Origin: Clostridium sp. CF012
GTDB taxonomy: Bacteria > Bacillota > Clostridia > Clostridiales > Clostridiaceae
Reading direction: 5' to 3'
Length of the DNA: 64,000 bases
NCBI RefSeq assembly: GCF_018861755.1
Contig: NZ_JAHLEF010000019.1
Span: 24,113 to 88,112, forward strand
This document shows positions 52,050-61,916 of this stretch, one piece after another. The notes under the pieces are model-generated. The model was not told where the DNA came from. It worked only from the letters and a program-made list of their open reading frames with translations, and ran no database searches. Within the stretch, counting starts at the first letter, position 1. The number at the start of each line of letters is the position of its first letter. Both the position numbers and the translations under genes were made by a program.

Positions 52050-53291
52050 ATGGAAATAATTGATTTAAAAGAAATATTAGATAGGAATTTAGAGCCTGTT
52101 TGTAAATTTAAAGGAAAACTTTTTTTTAGGGAAACGGTAAAAGTCTTTGATGACTTATTTAAGGTCTCAGACATTATAAAATATTACAATTACGATATTG
52201 ATAATAAAAAAATGACAACTATTGATATAGGTAAAAAAAAGGTGTTATTAGATTTTTTTCAGCAGAGGGATGTAGAAGGTGAGGATGGCTTTTATTATGT
52301 TACTGTAAAAAAACAGCTTTTAATTAATGAATATACACTTAATAGTGTTGACATTAAAACTTCAGAGATTACATCAATATTTAATTTTGGAATGGATAAA
52401 AGATATGATAATTTGTTAGTGGAAAAGTTAGATGTGGATAAATTCTTAGTATTTTTTAAGGAAGAGCACCAATTAACCTTTGAAGAATTTGAGAGTTTTG
52501 AAACGCCAATTGAAAATTACGGTTATAATAAAGCGATACTTTACAATGCAAAAGGTGGAAAGAATTTTGAAGTAAAGGATAAAGCATTCTTAAGAGGACT
52601 TCGCTCCGTGTTTTTTAAGACTACTTTAAAAAATGAAGAATGCGTGGTGTATGAAGAAAATTATTTAGAACCTTATAATAAGCAGCAAATATATAATGAA
52701 GTGCATAGGGGTAGAAAATCTAAAAGAGAACAATTTTTTTACTGGGATAGGATTAGGTACTTATCGCTAAAAAATTTCATTAGTGAAATCGAAAGTGGCT
52801 GTGAAAAATTAACATTTGTAGATTTGGAAATTCAAGGCCTTGATGGTTATGAATTTTTTTCTGGAGTTGATAAAGAAAACATTTACTATGAAGTAAATAA
52901 GTTTGGTAAAAACAATAGTGATGCTATGATTATATTGAATAAGGAAAGTCTTGAAAAAAGGACTATTGCATTAGTTTCAGAATATGAGGGCGATGCATTT
53001 ATAAATTCTTCGGAGTATTCTTGGACCTTAGACGGGAAGTATAAAGTTATTTTTCGAAAAAGGCTTATTTCTAATAAGCAATTAAACGTGAAGGAAGTTA
53101 TAAATGGTAATATTGATTATAATTATGAAAAAAAATTAGGCTATCCACAAGAGTGTATAAATAGTCGCTACTTAATTACTTCTACTATCAGAGAGGGCCC
53201 CAACACCTCTATAATTGATATGGAAACAAATAAAATACAAACGTATAAAAGGGAACATACAGTTTTTGATGATTATTTAGTTTTGTTTTAA
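52050..53291 (+). CDS. Large soluble protein of unknown function
   Basis: 413 residues, no signal peptide or membrane span. It is rich in Lys, Glu, Asp, Phe and Tyr. Regularly spaced segments such as FKGKLFFRETVKVFDD, KKQLLINEYTLNSVDIKT and SLEKRTIALVSEYEGDAF suggest a chain of beta strands, perhaps a propeller-like fold, but no catalytic motif is visible and I recognise no family. AAGGAGAAAGCA precedes the ATG and a terminator follows at 53350. Confidence 0.75.
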   Translation: MEIIDLKEILDRNLEPVCKFKGKLFFRETVKVFDDLFKVSDIIKYYNYDIDNKKMTTIDIGKKKVLLDFFQQRDVEGEDGFYYVTVKKQLLINEYTLNSVDIKTSEITSIFNFGMDKRYDNLLVEKLDVDKFLVFFKEEHQLTFEEFESFETPIENYGYNKAILYNAKGGKNFEVKDKAFLRGLRSVFFKTTLKNEECVVYEENYLEPYNKQQIYNEVHRGRKSKREQFFYWDRIRYLSLKNFISEIESGCEKLTFVDLEIQGLDGYEFFSGVDKENIYYEVNKFGKNNSDAMIILNKESLEKRTIALVSEYEGDAFINSSEYSWTLDGKYKVIFRKRLISNKQLNVKEVINGNIDYNYEKKLGYPQECINSRYLITSTIREGPNTSIIDMETNKIQTYKREHTVFDDYLVLF

Positions 53292-53349
53292 ATTATAAAT
53301 AGAGGGGTTCTACGTTTATTACAAGATAATATAAATAAATAATTTATAG

Positions 53350-53387
53350 CCTATAAGAATTTAATCTTATAGGTTCTTTTGTTTTTT
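53350..53387 (+). terminator. Intrinsic terminator
   Basis: A 9-bp perfect stem (53350-53358 with 53365-53373) followed by TTCTTTTGTTTTTT separates the unknown gene from the germination cluster. Confidence 0.85.
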
Positions 53388-53572
53388 AACATAATTTCGC
53401 ATAATAATAAGGAATTATTCGAAAGGTATCTATTATAATTAAGCCATAAACAAAATAAAAATGGATAGTTTAGATAAAGTAAGAGAAACTATTTAATATA
53501 AAAATCAAAATAGAAGTATCAATTTATAATTTTAAAGGTGCTTATCTATACGAAAAGGGCATGGTGATTGAA

Positions 53573-55054
53573 ATGGAAAATGGAGATCTAAATGGGAATA
53601 TAGAATTAATTAGAGAGGGGCTTGGCAAGCAAAGTCCAATGGTAGTAAAGCATTTTTATATTGGTATGGATCAACCGTTAGAAGCTGTTATTATCTATGT
53701 CAATGGAATTGCGAACAAGGATATTATTGATAGAGATATATTAAATCCTCTGATGATGCATATAGGAGAGAATTTAAATGGAAAGGCAAATATAGGCGAT
53801 TATCTTTGTAAAAGATATATTTCCATGAGCAACACATTGGTAGAATTAGATCTGAATGTAGTAGTAGATCATCTTAAAAGAGGAAAAACAGCAGTGTTAA
53901 TAAATGGAGCTTTAGAAGTGATAATAGCTGACACTACTGGGGGACAACAGAGGGCTATTATGGAGCCTATGAATGAAACAGCAGCAAAAGGTCCAAGAGA
54001 TGGTTTCATAGAAAATTTAGAAGCGAATCTTAGCATTATTCGAAGAAGAGTCAAGGATAAGAATCTCACCATTGAGCAATTTAACCTAGGAAGAAGACTT
54101 CAGAGTGACGTTGCCATGATTTATATAGACGATATAGTAGATAAACAGGTATTAGAAGAATTAAAGAAGAGAATAGAAGCCATTGATGTAGACGCTGTAC
54201 TTTCAACGGGAAAGCTTGAGCAATATATTGAAGACTATGCTTATACGGTTTTTCCACAAGCCTATAGCACAGAAAGACCAGATAGAGCTATTGGAAATAT
54301 GTTAGAAGGGCGAATAATCCTTCTTGTGGAAGGAACACCAGTGGTTCTTTTATATCCAGCAGTATTCATGCAATTTTTTCAGGCTGTGGAGGATTATACT
54401 CAAAGAACTGTGATAGCATCTTTTGTAAGACTTCTTAGGATTTTTGCGGCAATTATCGTTGTTACCCTACCTTCTATTTATTTGACATTAATAAAGTTTA
54501 ATGTAGAACTTATACCCATAAAATTTGTAACCCCCATTGTTCAATCAAGGGTAGGAATTGCTCTAACTCCGTTTTTAGAGATTATGGCTATGGAACTAGT
54601 TGTAGAATTTTTAAGAGAGGGGGGATTAAGGTTACCTACCAAAATAGCTCAAACCTTAAGTTTAGTAGGTGGTATTATTATAGGTGATACGGCAATTAGA
54701 TCTAAAATGGTGAGCCCTACTACCTTACTTATAGTGGGGATCACTGTAATCACTACATTTTTAATTCCTAATTATGATATGTCTCTTTCTATTCGAATGT
54801 TACGTTTTCCAATGCTGGTACTAGCAAATATTATGGGCATATTTGGAATAGCAGTAGGGTGGTTTTTAATTTTAGCTCATCTTTCCTCTTTAGATAGTCT
54901 AGGAGTACCGTATTTTGAGTTTCGTAAAAGTGACATGAAGGATACCTTTATTAGAGCACCATTGTGGAAGATGAACAAACGACCAGAGGCGATTCCAAGT
55001 AGAGACCCAATAAGGCAGACAGATTTTAGAAATAAGTTTAAGAAAAAAAGGTAG
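53573..55054 (+). CDS. Germinant receptor A subunit (GerA/GerKA family)
   Basis: 493 residues. The cytoplasmic N-terminal half (to about 290) has VFPQAYSTERPDRAIGNMLEGR and VLLYPAVFMQFFQAVEDY-type motifs of GerA A subunits (shown in part: STERPDRA, LYPAVFMQFF). Five or so spans follow from about 290, with the conserved GGIIIGDTAI. It forms a channel-like oligomer in the spore inner membrane. It is the only A gene in the cluster. I prefer ATG 53573, with GGTGAT four bases before it, over ATG 53561. Confidence 0.93.
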   Translation: MENGDLNGNIELIREGLGKQSPMVVKHFYIGMDQPLEAVIIYVNGIANKDIIDRDILNPLMMHIGENLNGKANIGDYLCKRYISMSNTLVELDLNVVVDHLKRGKTAVLINGALEVIIADTTGGQQRAIMEPMNETAAKGPRDGFIENLEANLSIIRRRVKDKNLTIEQFNLGRRLQSDVAMIYIDDIVDKQVLEELKKRIEAIDVDAVLSTGKLEQYIEDYAYTVFPQAYSTERPDRAIGNMLEGRIILLVEGTPVVLLYPAVFMQFFQAVEDYTQRTVIASFVRLLRIFAAIIVVTLPSIYLTLIKFNVELIPIKFVTPIVQSRVGIALTPFLEIMAMELVVEFLREGGLRLPTKIAQTLSLVGGIIIGDTAIRSKMVSPTTLLIVGITVITTFLIPNYDMSLSIRMLRFPMLVLANIMGIFGIAVGWFLILAHLSSLDSLGVPYFEFRKSDMKDTFIRAPLWKMNKRPEAIPSRDPIRQTDFRNKFKKKR

Positions 55055-55062
55055 TGAATAAA

Positions 55063-56157
55063 ATGGAAGGAAGCGCGAATAAAAAACAAAGTTATATAAC
55101 GGTAAGTCAGTTTGCTCTTATTATATTCGGTAGCATCGTTGGAGTTGGTATTTTATCACTTCCAAATGGTGTGGTGAAAGCTGCTCATCAGGATGGCTGG
55201 ATCTCTACTTTGATAGGAGGGATATATCCCTTGTATGTTGTCATCATAGCCAACTATATAAGCAAAAAATTTCCTAATGATAGCATATTAATCTTAAGCA
55301 AAAAATATTTTGGTAAAATCCTTGGAAGTACCTTTAATCTAATTTTTGCAACTTATTTTATTTTTATTGCATCAATGATAGCTAGTTATTATACAAACTT
55401 AATGCGAAATTATATGGTGGGATTTTTAACCCCTATTAAAATAATAGCTATCCTGTTTATCTGCATTATTTATGCGGTTTCTGGAGGTTTGAAGGTAGTA
55501 GGAATAATTAGTGAAATTTCTTTTTATTGTACAATAGGTCTCCTTTTGTCAACTACAGTAGCGCTGCGAGATGCGAATATGATAAATATTTCTCCTATAC
55601 TTGGTTCTGGTATTAGTTCAATAGCAAAGGGGGCTATGAAATCAGTTTTTAGTTATTCAGGAGCAGAAATAATTCTATTGATTTATCCTTTTCTTAAAGA
55701 GAAAAATAAGATGTTGGTCTCTTCAATTATAAGTGTAGTTATAGTTATAGTTCTGTTTACATGGTGTGTTTTTATAACCACTTATTATTTAGGACCGGAT
55801 ATTGTGACCAAAAACTATTGGTCACTTTTATTGGTGATGGGAAGTGTAACAGTATCAGTAGTCAATAATTATAAATATATTTTTATGACTTTTTGGAGTT
55901 TAATTGCATTTAAAAGTATGAGCATTAACGGATATGCAAGTATAAATATTTTAAAACATTTTGGAAACAAAATGAAGACGAAAAAAATTTATTTTATAAT
56001 GTATCCACTTCTTGTATATTTAGCCGTTACATATGGCAATGAAATAAGTAGACAAAATATCAGTGAAAATATTACACCTTGCTATGTGATATTTAATTTA
56101 TTATATATGACGGCTATTGCTGCATTTATATTTTTCAAGGGAGATGGTAAAGCTTGA
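55063..56157 (+). CDS. Germinant receptor B subunit (GerB/GerKB family), copy 1
   Basis: 364 residues, about ten spans, APC-like fold. Conserved entry: GVGILSLPNGVVKAAHQDGW. B subunits carry the germinant-binding pocket. The frame overlaps the A gene stop if the GTG at 55054 is used; ATG 55063 has AAGG 11 bases upstream. It is directly followed by a C subunit whose TTG start overlaps its stop, so A-B-C1 are coupled as in classical gerA operons. Confidence 0.93.
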   Translation: MEGSANKKQSYITVSQFALIIFGSIVGVGILSLPNGVVKAAHQDGWISTLIGGIYPLYVVIIANYISKKFPNDSILILSKKYFGKILGSTFNLIFATYFIFIASMIASYYTNLMRNYMVGFLTPIKIIAILFICIIYAVSGGLKVVGIISEISFYCTIGLLLSTTVALRDANMINISPILGSGISSIAKGAMKSVFSYSGAEIILLIYPFLKEKNKMLVSSIISVVIVIVLFTWCVFITTYYLGPDIVTKNYWSLLLVMGSVTVSVVNNYKYIFMTFWSLIAFKSMSINGYASINILKHFGNKMKTKKIYFIMYPLLVYLAVTYGNEISRQNISENITPCYVIFNLLYMTAIAAFIFFKGDGKA

Positions 56158-57266
56158 ACAAGAAAAAATATGCTATTATTATCATCGGTATCCTTACTTA
56201 TGTATTTATTATGCTTGGACAGGGTAGGGTTCCTATTGAAGAGGTATCATTTATTGATGGCATTGGCTACGATATAGAGAGAAAAGGTGAAGATACCATT
56301 GAATATAGTATACCAATTAGTACAAGTATTTATAAACCCAGTGGAACCCAAGTGAATCTGTTATTTAAAGATGAAGGGCAAAATTTAGGAGAAATAATTC
56401 AAAAAAGGCAAGAAAAGATGGATAAAAGGTTTGTACAAGGCCATGAACGCGTAATTTTGATTAGCGAGGATTATGCAAGGTATGGGTTAAAGACTTTGAT
56501 AGAAGATAGATTTAGAAATGCAGAAGGAAATGATATGGCTTATATGGCAGTATGTAAAGGAAAAGCAGAGGATTACTTAAAATATCAGAAAAAGGGGTAT
56601 AGCAGCCCTTCAGAGTATATAGGTGGGCTCATAGATACTTATGGTGATTACAGTTTTTTTTCTAACAATTATAAGTTAATTGATGCGTATGTCAGGATTG
56701 GGGCTGAGGGTAGAAATCTGGTGCTTCCATATATAGATATAACAGAAGAAGGAATAGAAATTACTGGCGTAGCAATTTTTAATGAGGATAAAATGGTAGG
56801 ACTTGCAGATATAAAAAACGGTAAAATTCTTAATTTGTTGAAAAATGATGCAGTAAAAGGGATAATTTCACTGCAAAAGAGTCCTAAAGAATACATTGAT
56901 TTTGATGCTGAAACTGGCAAAAGAAAAGTGAAATGTTATAAGCAAGGAGATAAATATAGTTTCATTATTGATTTATCCTTCACAGGTACAGTTTCTAATA
57001 ACGAAATGTATATTGATATGATAAAGAATATAGACAAACAAAAAGAATTTGAAAAAGATATGGCAAAAAGTACAGAGAAAGAATGTTATGATTTTATAAA
57101 AATAATGCAAAATGAATATAAAATAGATTGTATTTCATTTGGCAGAGAAGCTGCTGCAAAGTATGGAAGGCAGAAAGGTATTGATTGGAATGAAGTAGTT
57201 TCCAATGCAGATATTAAAGTGAATGTAGTGGTTAAGGTGGATTTACAGGGTAGAGGAGATTATTAG
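56154..57266 (+). CDS. Germinant receptor C subunit (GerC/GerKC family), copy 1
   Basis: 370 residues from a TTG start overlapping the previous stop by 4 bases, with GGGAGATGG before it. After one hydrophobic segment (about 5-22) the GerC domain begins with IEEVSFIDGIGYDI and ends with GREAAAKYGRQKGIDWNEVV. Canonical C subunits are lipoproteins with a cysteine at the end of the signal peptide; here no cysteine occurs in the first 100 residues. It is probably held by an uncleaved N-terminal helix instead. Confidence 0.9.
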   Translation: MNKKKYAIIIIGILTYVFIMLGQGRVPIEEVSFIDGIGYDIERKGEDTIEYSIPISTSIYKPSGTQVNLLFKDEGQNLGEIIQKRQEKMDKRFVQGHERVILISEDYARYGLKTLIEDRFRNAEGNDMAYMAVCKGKAEDYLKYQKKGYSSPSEYIGGLIDTYGDYSFFSNNYKLIDAYVRIGAEGRNLVLPYIDITEEGIEITGVAIFNEDKMVGLADIKNGKILNLLKNDAVKGIISLQKSPKEYIDFDAETGKRKVKCYKQGDKYSFIIDLSFTGTVSNNEMYIDMIKNIDKQKEFEKDMAKSTEKECYDFIKIMQNEYKIDCISFGREAAAKYGRQKGIDWNEVVSNADIKVNVVVKVDLQGRGDY

Positions 57267-57268
57267 TC

Positions 57269-58357
57269 ATGCAGATAGAAAAGAAAAATCTATTAACTCC
57301 AAATGAAGTTACATTTTTATTAATAGGAATTATGATTGATGTAACGTCAGCAAGTTTACCTAATGATGTAGTGGGGGCTGCAAAACAGGATGGGTGGATT
57401 TCTGTTATTATAGGGGCTATATATCCACTATATGTAGCTCTCTTAGCTATATATGTTAGCGGCAAATTTCCTAAGGAAAATATTTTAGCGCTGAGTAAAA
57501 GGTACCTAGGTAAGACCATTGGAACCATATTAAATTTTCTTTTTTTACTGAGCTTTTTTAGTTATTTTCCACCCCTGATTTCAACAATTGGGATAATTAC
57601 AAGAACGGAGGCAATGCCTAATTTAACACCATTAAGAATTTATGTAGTTTTATTTTTTATAGGAGCATATGCGGCTAGTAAAGGAATTAAAGTGGTAGGG
57701 AGGATAAGTTCTATAACCTTTTGGATGGTGCTGGGGATTATAATACCTACCATTTCTATTTTAAAGCAAGGGAGCTATTTAAATATAAGTCCAATATTTG
57801 GAGCAGGCATCGTAAACATTTTAAAAGGAAGCATGAATTGTGTATATGATTACTCATTAATGGAGCTTATATTTTTAATTTATCCCTTTATAAATGATAG
57901 TAGCAAGATAAAGGCATCTGCTTTAAAGGCAGTAGGATTTACTGCTATTATATATACCTGGATTACTTTTATAACTATATATTATATGGGAAAAGATATC
58001 ATTCCTAAAACAATATGGAGCTTTTTTACAGTGACAGTAGGAGTAGAGGTAGAGATAATAAATAATTTCACATACGTTTTTATATTTTTCTGGATAATTA
58101 TAGCGATTAAATCTGTGGTTATTTTTAATTATGTGTGTGTGTTCATTTTAGATAATATTAAAAAAATAAAAAGCAAAAAAACAATATACGTAGTTATTGC
58201 TACTTCCGTTATTATCATTGCAAAAACCTATTATGGAGATAAGGTAACATTGGATGAAATTACGAAATATACATCTCCAATAAGCACTATATATAATTTA
58301 ATATATATAACGCTCATCACAATTTTAATATGGATAAAAAAAGGAGGTACAAAATGA
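57269..58357 (+). CDS. Germinant receptor B subunit, copy 2
   Basis: 362 residues. The family entry is seen in ASLPNDVVGAAKQDGWIS, and the order of spans equals copy 1. The TM1 helix differs (LLIGIMIDVTS in place of the usual glycine-rich stretch), suggesting a distinct pocket. The AGAGGAG ribosome site lies in the end of the preceding C gene, and the stop overlaps the next C gene by 4 bases, so the gene is coupled to C copy 2. Confidence 0.92.
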   Translation: MQIEKKNLLTPNEVTFLLIGIMIDVTSASLPNDVVGAAKQDGWISVIIGAIYPLYVALLAIYVSGKFPKENILALSKRYLGKTIGTILNFLFLLSFFSYFPPLISTIGIITRTEAMPNLTPLRIYVVLFFIGAYAASKGIKVVGRISSITFWMVLGIIIPTISILKQGSYLNISPIFGAGIVNILKGSMNCVYDYSLMELIFLIYPFINDSSKIKASALKAVGFTAIIYTWITFITIYYMGKDIIPKTIWSFFTVTVGVEVEIINNFTYVFIFFWIIIAIKSVVIFNYVCVFILDNIKKIKSKKTIYVVIATSVIIIAKTYYGDKVTLDEITKYTSPISTIYNLIYITLITILIWIKKGGTK

Positions 58358-59475
58358 AAAAATATATGAATATAATATTTATTGTTTTTTTATGCAGTAC
58401 ATTCTTTCTCGTGTTTTTCACCGGTGAAAAAATGAGCTCATTAAGTGTGGAGGATTTGGGTATCTCTGTAGGGGTAGGAATGGGTATAGATAAAAATGGC
58501 GAAGGGGATATAATATATAGGGTTTCTACCACTGCTAATGAATATAAACAAGATGAGAGTGTTGAAAGTATATTAGGTACCGGAGTAGGCAGTACCATTG
58601 GCAAAACAAGAGAGAATAGACAAAAGAAGATAGGGAAAAAATTTTTTTTAGGGCTTTCAAAAATCTATTTAGTAGAAACGGAATATGCTAAATATGGAAT
58701 AAGAGATTTAATAGACGTTAATTTTAAGAATCCTGTGGTTAATGATGATGCATTTTTAGTGGTATGCAAAGGTAGGAATGAAGAATATTTTGAATATACC
58801 CTCCCAGGATATGATAATTCAGCAGAGTATATAAGCGATATGATTAAAAATTCGCCAGACTACAATTTTTTCAAGGAAAACTATTCGTTTAAAAATGCAA
58901 TATTATCAATGGATGCAGAAGGTAAAAATGTAGTTAGCCCATATATTGAGATAATGGAAGATGGCATTAAAATAACAGGAATGGGGGTTTTTAAAAAGGA
59001 TAAGCTTGCTGCTATATTGGATATGAATGATACAAAAATAATGAATATTATGCGTGAAAATAAGGTGAAGGGCATATTAACTATACAAGGCGAGGCTGGA
59101 AAATATATAAATTATGAGGCTGAATCGAAAAGAAAAATTACATGTACAAAAACAGGAGATAAATATACTTTTATTATTGACTTGAATTTGGAAGGAGAGA
59201 TTATTAACAATACTTTATATAAGAATATGGCAGGGAATACAAAAATAATGAAAAAATTTGAAGGCGACATGTCAAAACAAGTTAAAGAAATGTGTACTAC
59301 TTTTTTGGAAAAGATGAAAAATGAATACAAAGTAGATTGCCTGCAGCTAGGATGGGTGGCTGTGGCGAAATATGGAAGAGATACGGGGGTAGATTGGGAT
59401 GAGGTTGTTTCTAACTCGGACATTGTTGTAAATGCAAAGGTTCATGTAGACAAAGTAGGAAGAGGAGAGTATTAA
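58354..59475 (+). CDS. Germinant receptor C subunit, copy 2
   Basis: 373 residues. The ATG overlaps the B2 stop by 4 bases and follows AAGGAGGTACAAA. A signal-like N-terminus (residues 5-26) has Cys14 within IVFLCSTFF, which does not fit a lipobox because bulky residues precede it. The GerC domain follows with VGVGMGIDKNGEGD and ends in WVAVAKYGRDTGVDWDEVV. Middle region KITGMGVFKKDKLAAIL is typical. It likely pairs with B2. Confidence 0.9.
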   Translation: MKKYMNIIFIVFLCSTFFLVFFTGEKMSSLSVEDLGISVGVGMGIDKNGEGDIIYRVSTTANEYKQDESVESILGTGVGSTIGKTRENRQKKIGKKFFLGLSKIYLVETEYAKYGIRDLIDVNFKNPVVNDDAFLVVCKGRNEEYFEYTLPGYDNSAEYISDMIKNSPDYNFFKENYSFKNAILSMDAEGKNVVSPYIEIMEDGIKITGMGVFKKDKLAAILDMNDTKIMNIMRENKVKGILTIQGEAGKYINYEAESKRKITCTKTGDKYTFIIDLNLEGEIINNTLYKNMAGNTKIMKKFEGDMSKQVKEMCTTFLEKMKNEYKVDCLQLGWVAVAKYGRDTGVDWDEVVSNSDIVVNAKVHVDKVGRGEY

Positions 59476-59513
59476 ATATAGGATAAGTATAAAGAAATAG
59501 AAGGTGATGCCTT

Positions 59514-60659
59514 GTGAAAAGGAAAATAATAATATTTATAATTTTAGCAGTCCTTATATTTCCCGTTTATGCAGAAAAATTAAATGTAGTGCCTATGGAG
59601 CGGTTAAATATAGCTGCTGGCTTCGGGTATGATATCGTCAAAGAGTTAAATGGTTATGTGCAATATAGCATTCCTATTAGTATTTATGATTTTAAAAAGA
59701 GGGAGAAAGAAGCTGCAATGAGCACTGATGAAAAGGAAGAAATTACAGAACAAGGCAGTAGCAATATAAAGGCAAAGGCGAGTAGCATTGGTGAAACAAG
59801 GGAACAAAGACAACTAAATTCTAGCAAACCTTTAATAATAGGAACTGAAAAAATAGCTATATTAAGTGAAGAGGCGGCAAACTATGGCATTAAGGATATA
59901 ATAAATATACTGTTTGCCAATGCAAAAACTAATGATAGTGACATTTTTTCAGTATGCAAAGGGAAGGCAGAAGATATATTGAAGGTTAAGGTTGAAGGGT
60001 ATCCTAGTTCTGCAGATTATATGGGAGGAATTATTCGAAATTCCACAGACTATAATTTTTTATCTATAAACTATAGTTTATTGAATATATATGTAGCATT
60101 GGATTCGGAAGGAGAGAATTTAGTGCTCCCTTACCTAGAAATAAAAGATGAAAAGATTTGTATTACAGGTATGGCTTTATTTAAAGGAGATAAAATGGAT
60201 TATGTAATACCTATGGAGGAAAGCAAAATTATGAATATGCTTAGGGAAAAAAAAGGAAAAGGGATTTTAAGTTTGCAGGAAGGCCCAGATAAGTACATTA
60301 ATTATGATGCAAAGGTTAAAAGGAAGGTGAAATGTAATAAGACAGAAGGAAAATATGAATTCATTATTGAGTTAGATTTTAAGGGAGACATCATAAATAA
60401 TACGTTATATAAAGATATGAAAAAAGAAAATGAAAGTACATTTGAAGAACTCATGGGGAAAAAAACAGAGAAAATGTGTAATGATTTTTTGGATAAAATG
60501 AAGAATGTTTATAAGATAGACTGCTTAAATTTAGGAATGGTTGCTGCAGCCAAATATGGCAGGGAAACCGGGGTTGATTGGAACAAAGAGGTGAGTAATG
60601 CAGATATTAAAGTAAATGTAAAAGTGGAAATAGATAAGATGGGAATAGGGCAGTACTAA
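59514..60659 (+). CDS. Germinant receptor C subunit, copy 3
   Basis: 381 residues from a GTG start with AAGGTGATG before it. The N-terminal hydrophobic helix (about 4-18) ends in PVYAEKL, which looks like a signal peptidase I site and has no cysteine, so it may be secreted or anchored but not lipidated. The GerC domain ends VAAAKYGRETGVDWNKEV. A polar insert at about 60-95 is longer than in the other copies. The following B gene starts about 20 bases after its stop. Confidence 0.9.
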   Translation: MKRKIIIFIILAVLIFPVYAEKLNVVPMERLNIAAGFGYDIVKELNGYVQYSIPISIYDFKKREKEAAMSTDEKEEITEQGSSNIKAKASSIGETREQRQLNSSKPLIIGTEKIAILSEEAANYGIKDIINILFANAKTNDSDIFSVCKGKAEDILKVKVEGYPSSADYMGGIIRNSTDYNFLSINYSLLNIYVALDSEGENLVLPYLEIKDEKICITGMALFKGDKMDYVIPMEESKIMNMLREKKGKGILSLQEGPDKYINYDAKVKRKVKCNKTEGKYEFIIELDFKGDIINNTLYKDMKKENESTFEELMGKKTEKMCNDFLDKMKNVYKIDCLNLGMVAAAKYGRETGVDWNKEVSNADIKVNVKVEIDKMGIGQY

Positions 60660-60678
60660 AGTACAGATGGAGAAAAAA

Positions 60679-61764
60679 ATGGAGAAAGTAAAAAATAACT
60701 TATTAGAAGAGTTCGAATGTATAGCAATGGTAGTGGGGTTCGTAACCAGCATAGGTCTTTTATCATTACCCAATGGAGTAGTACAGGATGCTAAACAGGA
60801 TGGGTGGATTTCAGTGGTTGGTGGTGGAGTATATCCGCTATTTCTGGCTTTGTTAGCTATTTACTATGTAAAAAAACATCCCAATGAGGATATATTGGTT
60901 TTAAGTAAAAAATATTTAGGGACCACTCTTGGGAACATATGCAACATTTTATTTATGGCTCAGTTTGGTATATATTTGATAGCGATTGCGTCTGGAATGA
61001 GTAATGTTTATAGGACTTATGCAACAACTTTTTTAACACCAATAAAGATTTTTATTCCTGCTATATTATTAGCTACTTATTTAGCTCTTAAAGGGATAAA
61101 AGTATTGGCAAGAATAAATATAATTGCTCTTTATGCTGTGGTGATGTCTGTGTTAACGTTATTAATAGCATTACAAAGTGGTAATTATCTAAATTTTATT
61201 CCTGTTTTTGGAAGCGGGTATAAGAATATTTTAAAGGCAAGCATTGAATCCGCTTATTCTTATGGTGGACTAGAGGGAATGTTTTTAATTTATCCTTTTA
61301 TGAGAAATAAAGATAAAATTAAATCAGTAGTGTTTAAATCTACTTTTTTAATTATGGTGATTTATACCTGGACAACGTCTATATGTATCTATGCTTTAGG
61401 ATATAGGGTTACTTCTAAAGCATTATGGCCGGTTTTACTAGTAACAGAAGGAGTAAATTTGCCGATAGTAAATAGCTTTCGTTTTATATTTTTGTTTTTA
61501 TGGAGCATGGCTATATTTAGGACCTTAGCGAATTATCAGTATTCAGTTACATATATTTTAAGTTATATATTAAAAGTGAAAGATAAAAAGAAGGTTTATT
61601 GGTTTACAGTTCCTATTGTAATTTACTTATGTTTAAAAGTTGGAGGCGAGGTTCACAGAAGAGCTTTTCTTGGATATATTATTCCAAAGGTAACACTGTT
61701 TAATATTGCATACATATCTATTATTGCTATATTAATATTTTTGAAATACAAAGGTCGAAAGTAA
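60679..61764 (+). CDS. Germinant receptor B subunit, copy 3
   Basis: 361 residues with the B entry SIGLLSLPNGVVQDAKQDGW. Here the gene order is reversed (C3 before B3). I prefer ATG 60679, with GGAG six bases upstream, over ATG 60667, which lacks a site. B3 is the last gene of the cluster. Among the three B subunits the loop after TM1 is strongly conserved while the helices that should line the ligand pocket differ, as expected for receptors of different germinants. Confidence 0.92.
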   Translation: MEKVKNNLLEEFECIAMVVGFVTSIGLLSLPNGVVQDAKQDGWISVVGGGVYPLFLALLAIYYVKKHPNEDILVLSKKYLGTTLGNICNILFMAQFGIYLIAIASGMSNVYRTYATTFLTPIKIFIPAILLATYLALKGIKVLARINIIALYAVVMSVLTLLIALQSGNYLNFIPVFGSGYKNILKASIESAYSYGGLEGMFLIYPFMRNKDKIKSVVFKSTFLIMVIYTWTTSICIYALGYRVTSKALWPVLLVTEGVNLPIVNSFRFIFLFLWSMAIFRTLANYQYSVTYILSYILKVKDKKKVYWFTVPIVIYLCLKVGGEVHRRAFLGYIIPKVTLFNIAYISIIAILIFLKYKGRK

Positions 61765-61852
61765 ACTGTACCATTTAATAAGCAGTGTGACCCTGTTGAC
61801 TCGAATCGCATAGCATCCACTCATGTTTAAATAAAGTTGTAAAAAAGTGAGT

Positions 61853-61896
61853 GGAGCAGGTACTTAACCAAAAATCGGTTCTGTACCTGCTTCTTA
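61853..61896 (+). terminator. Hairpin after the germination cluster
   Basis: AGCAGGTAC pairs with GTACCTGCT around a 19-base loop; the T-rich flank is weak. Likely end of the ger operon and of the small minus-strand gene. Confidence 0.6.
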
Positions 61897-61916
61897 TGAC
61901 TGTGGTAATAAAAATA

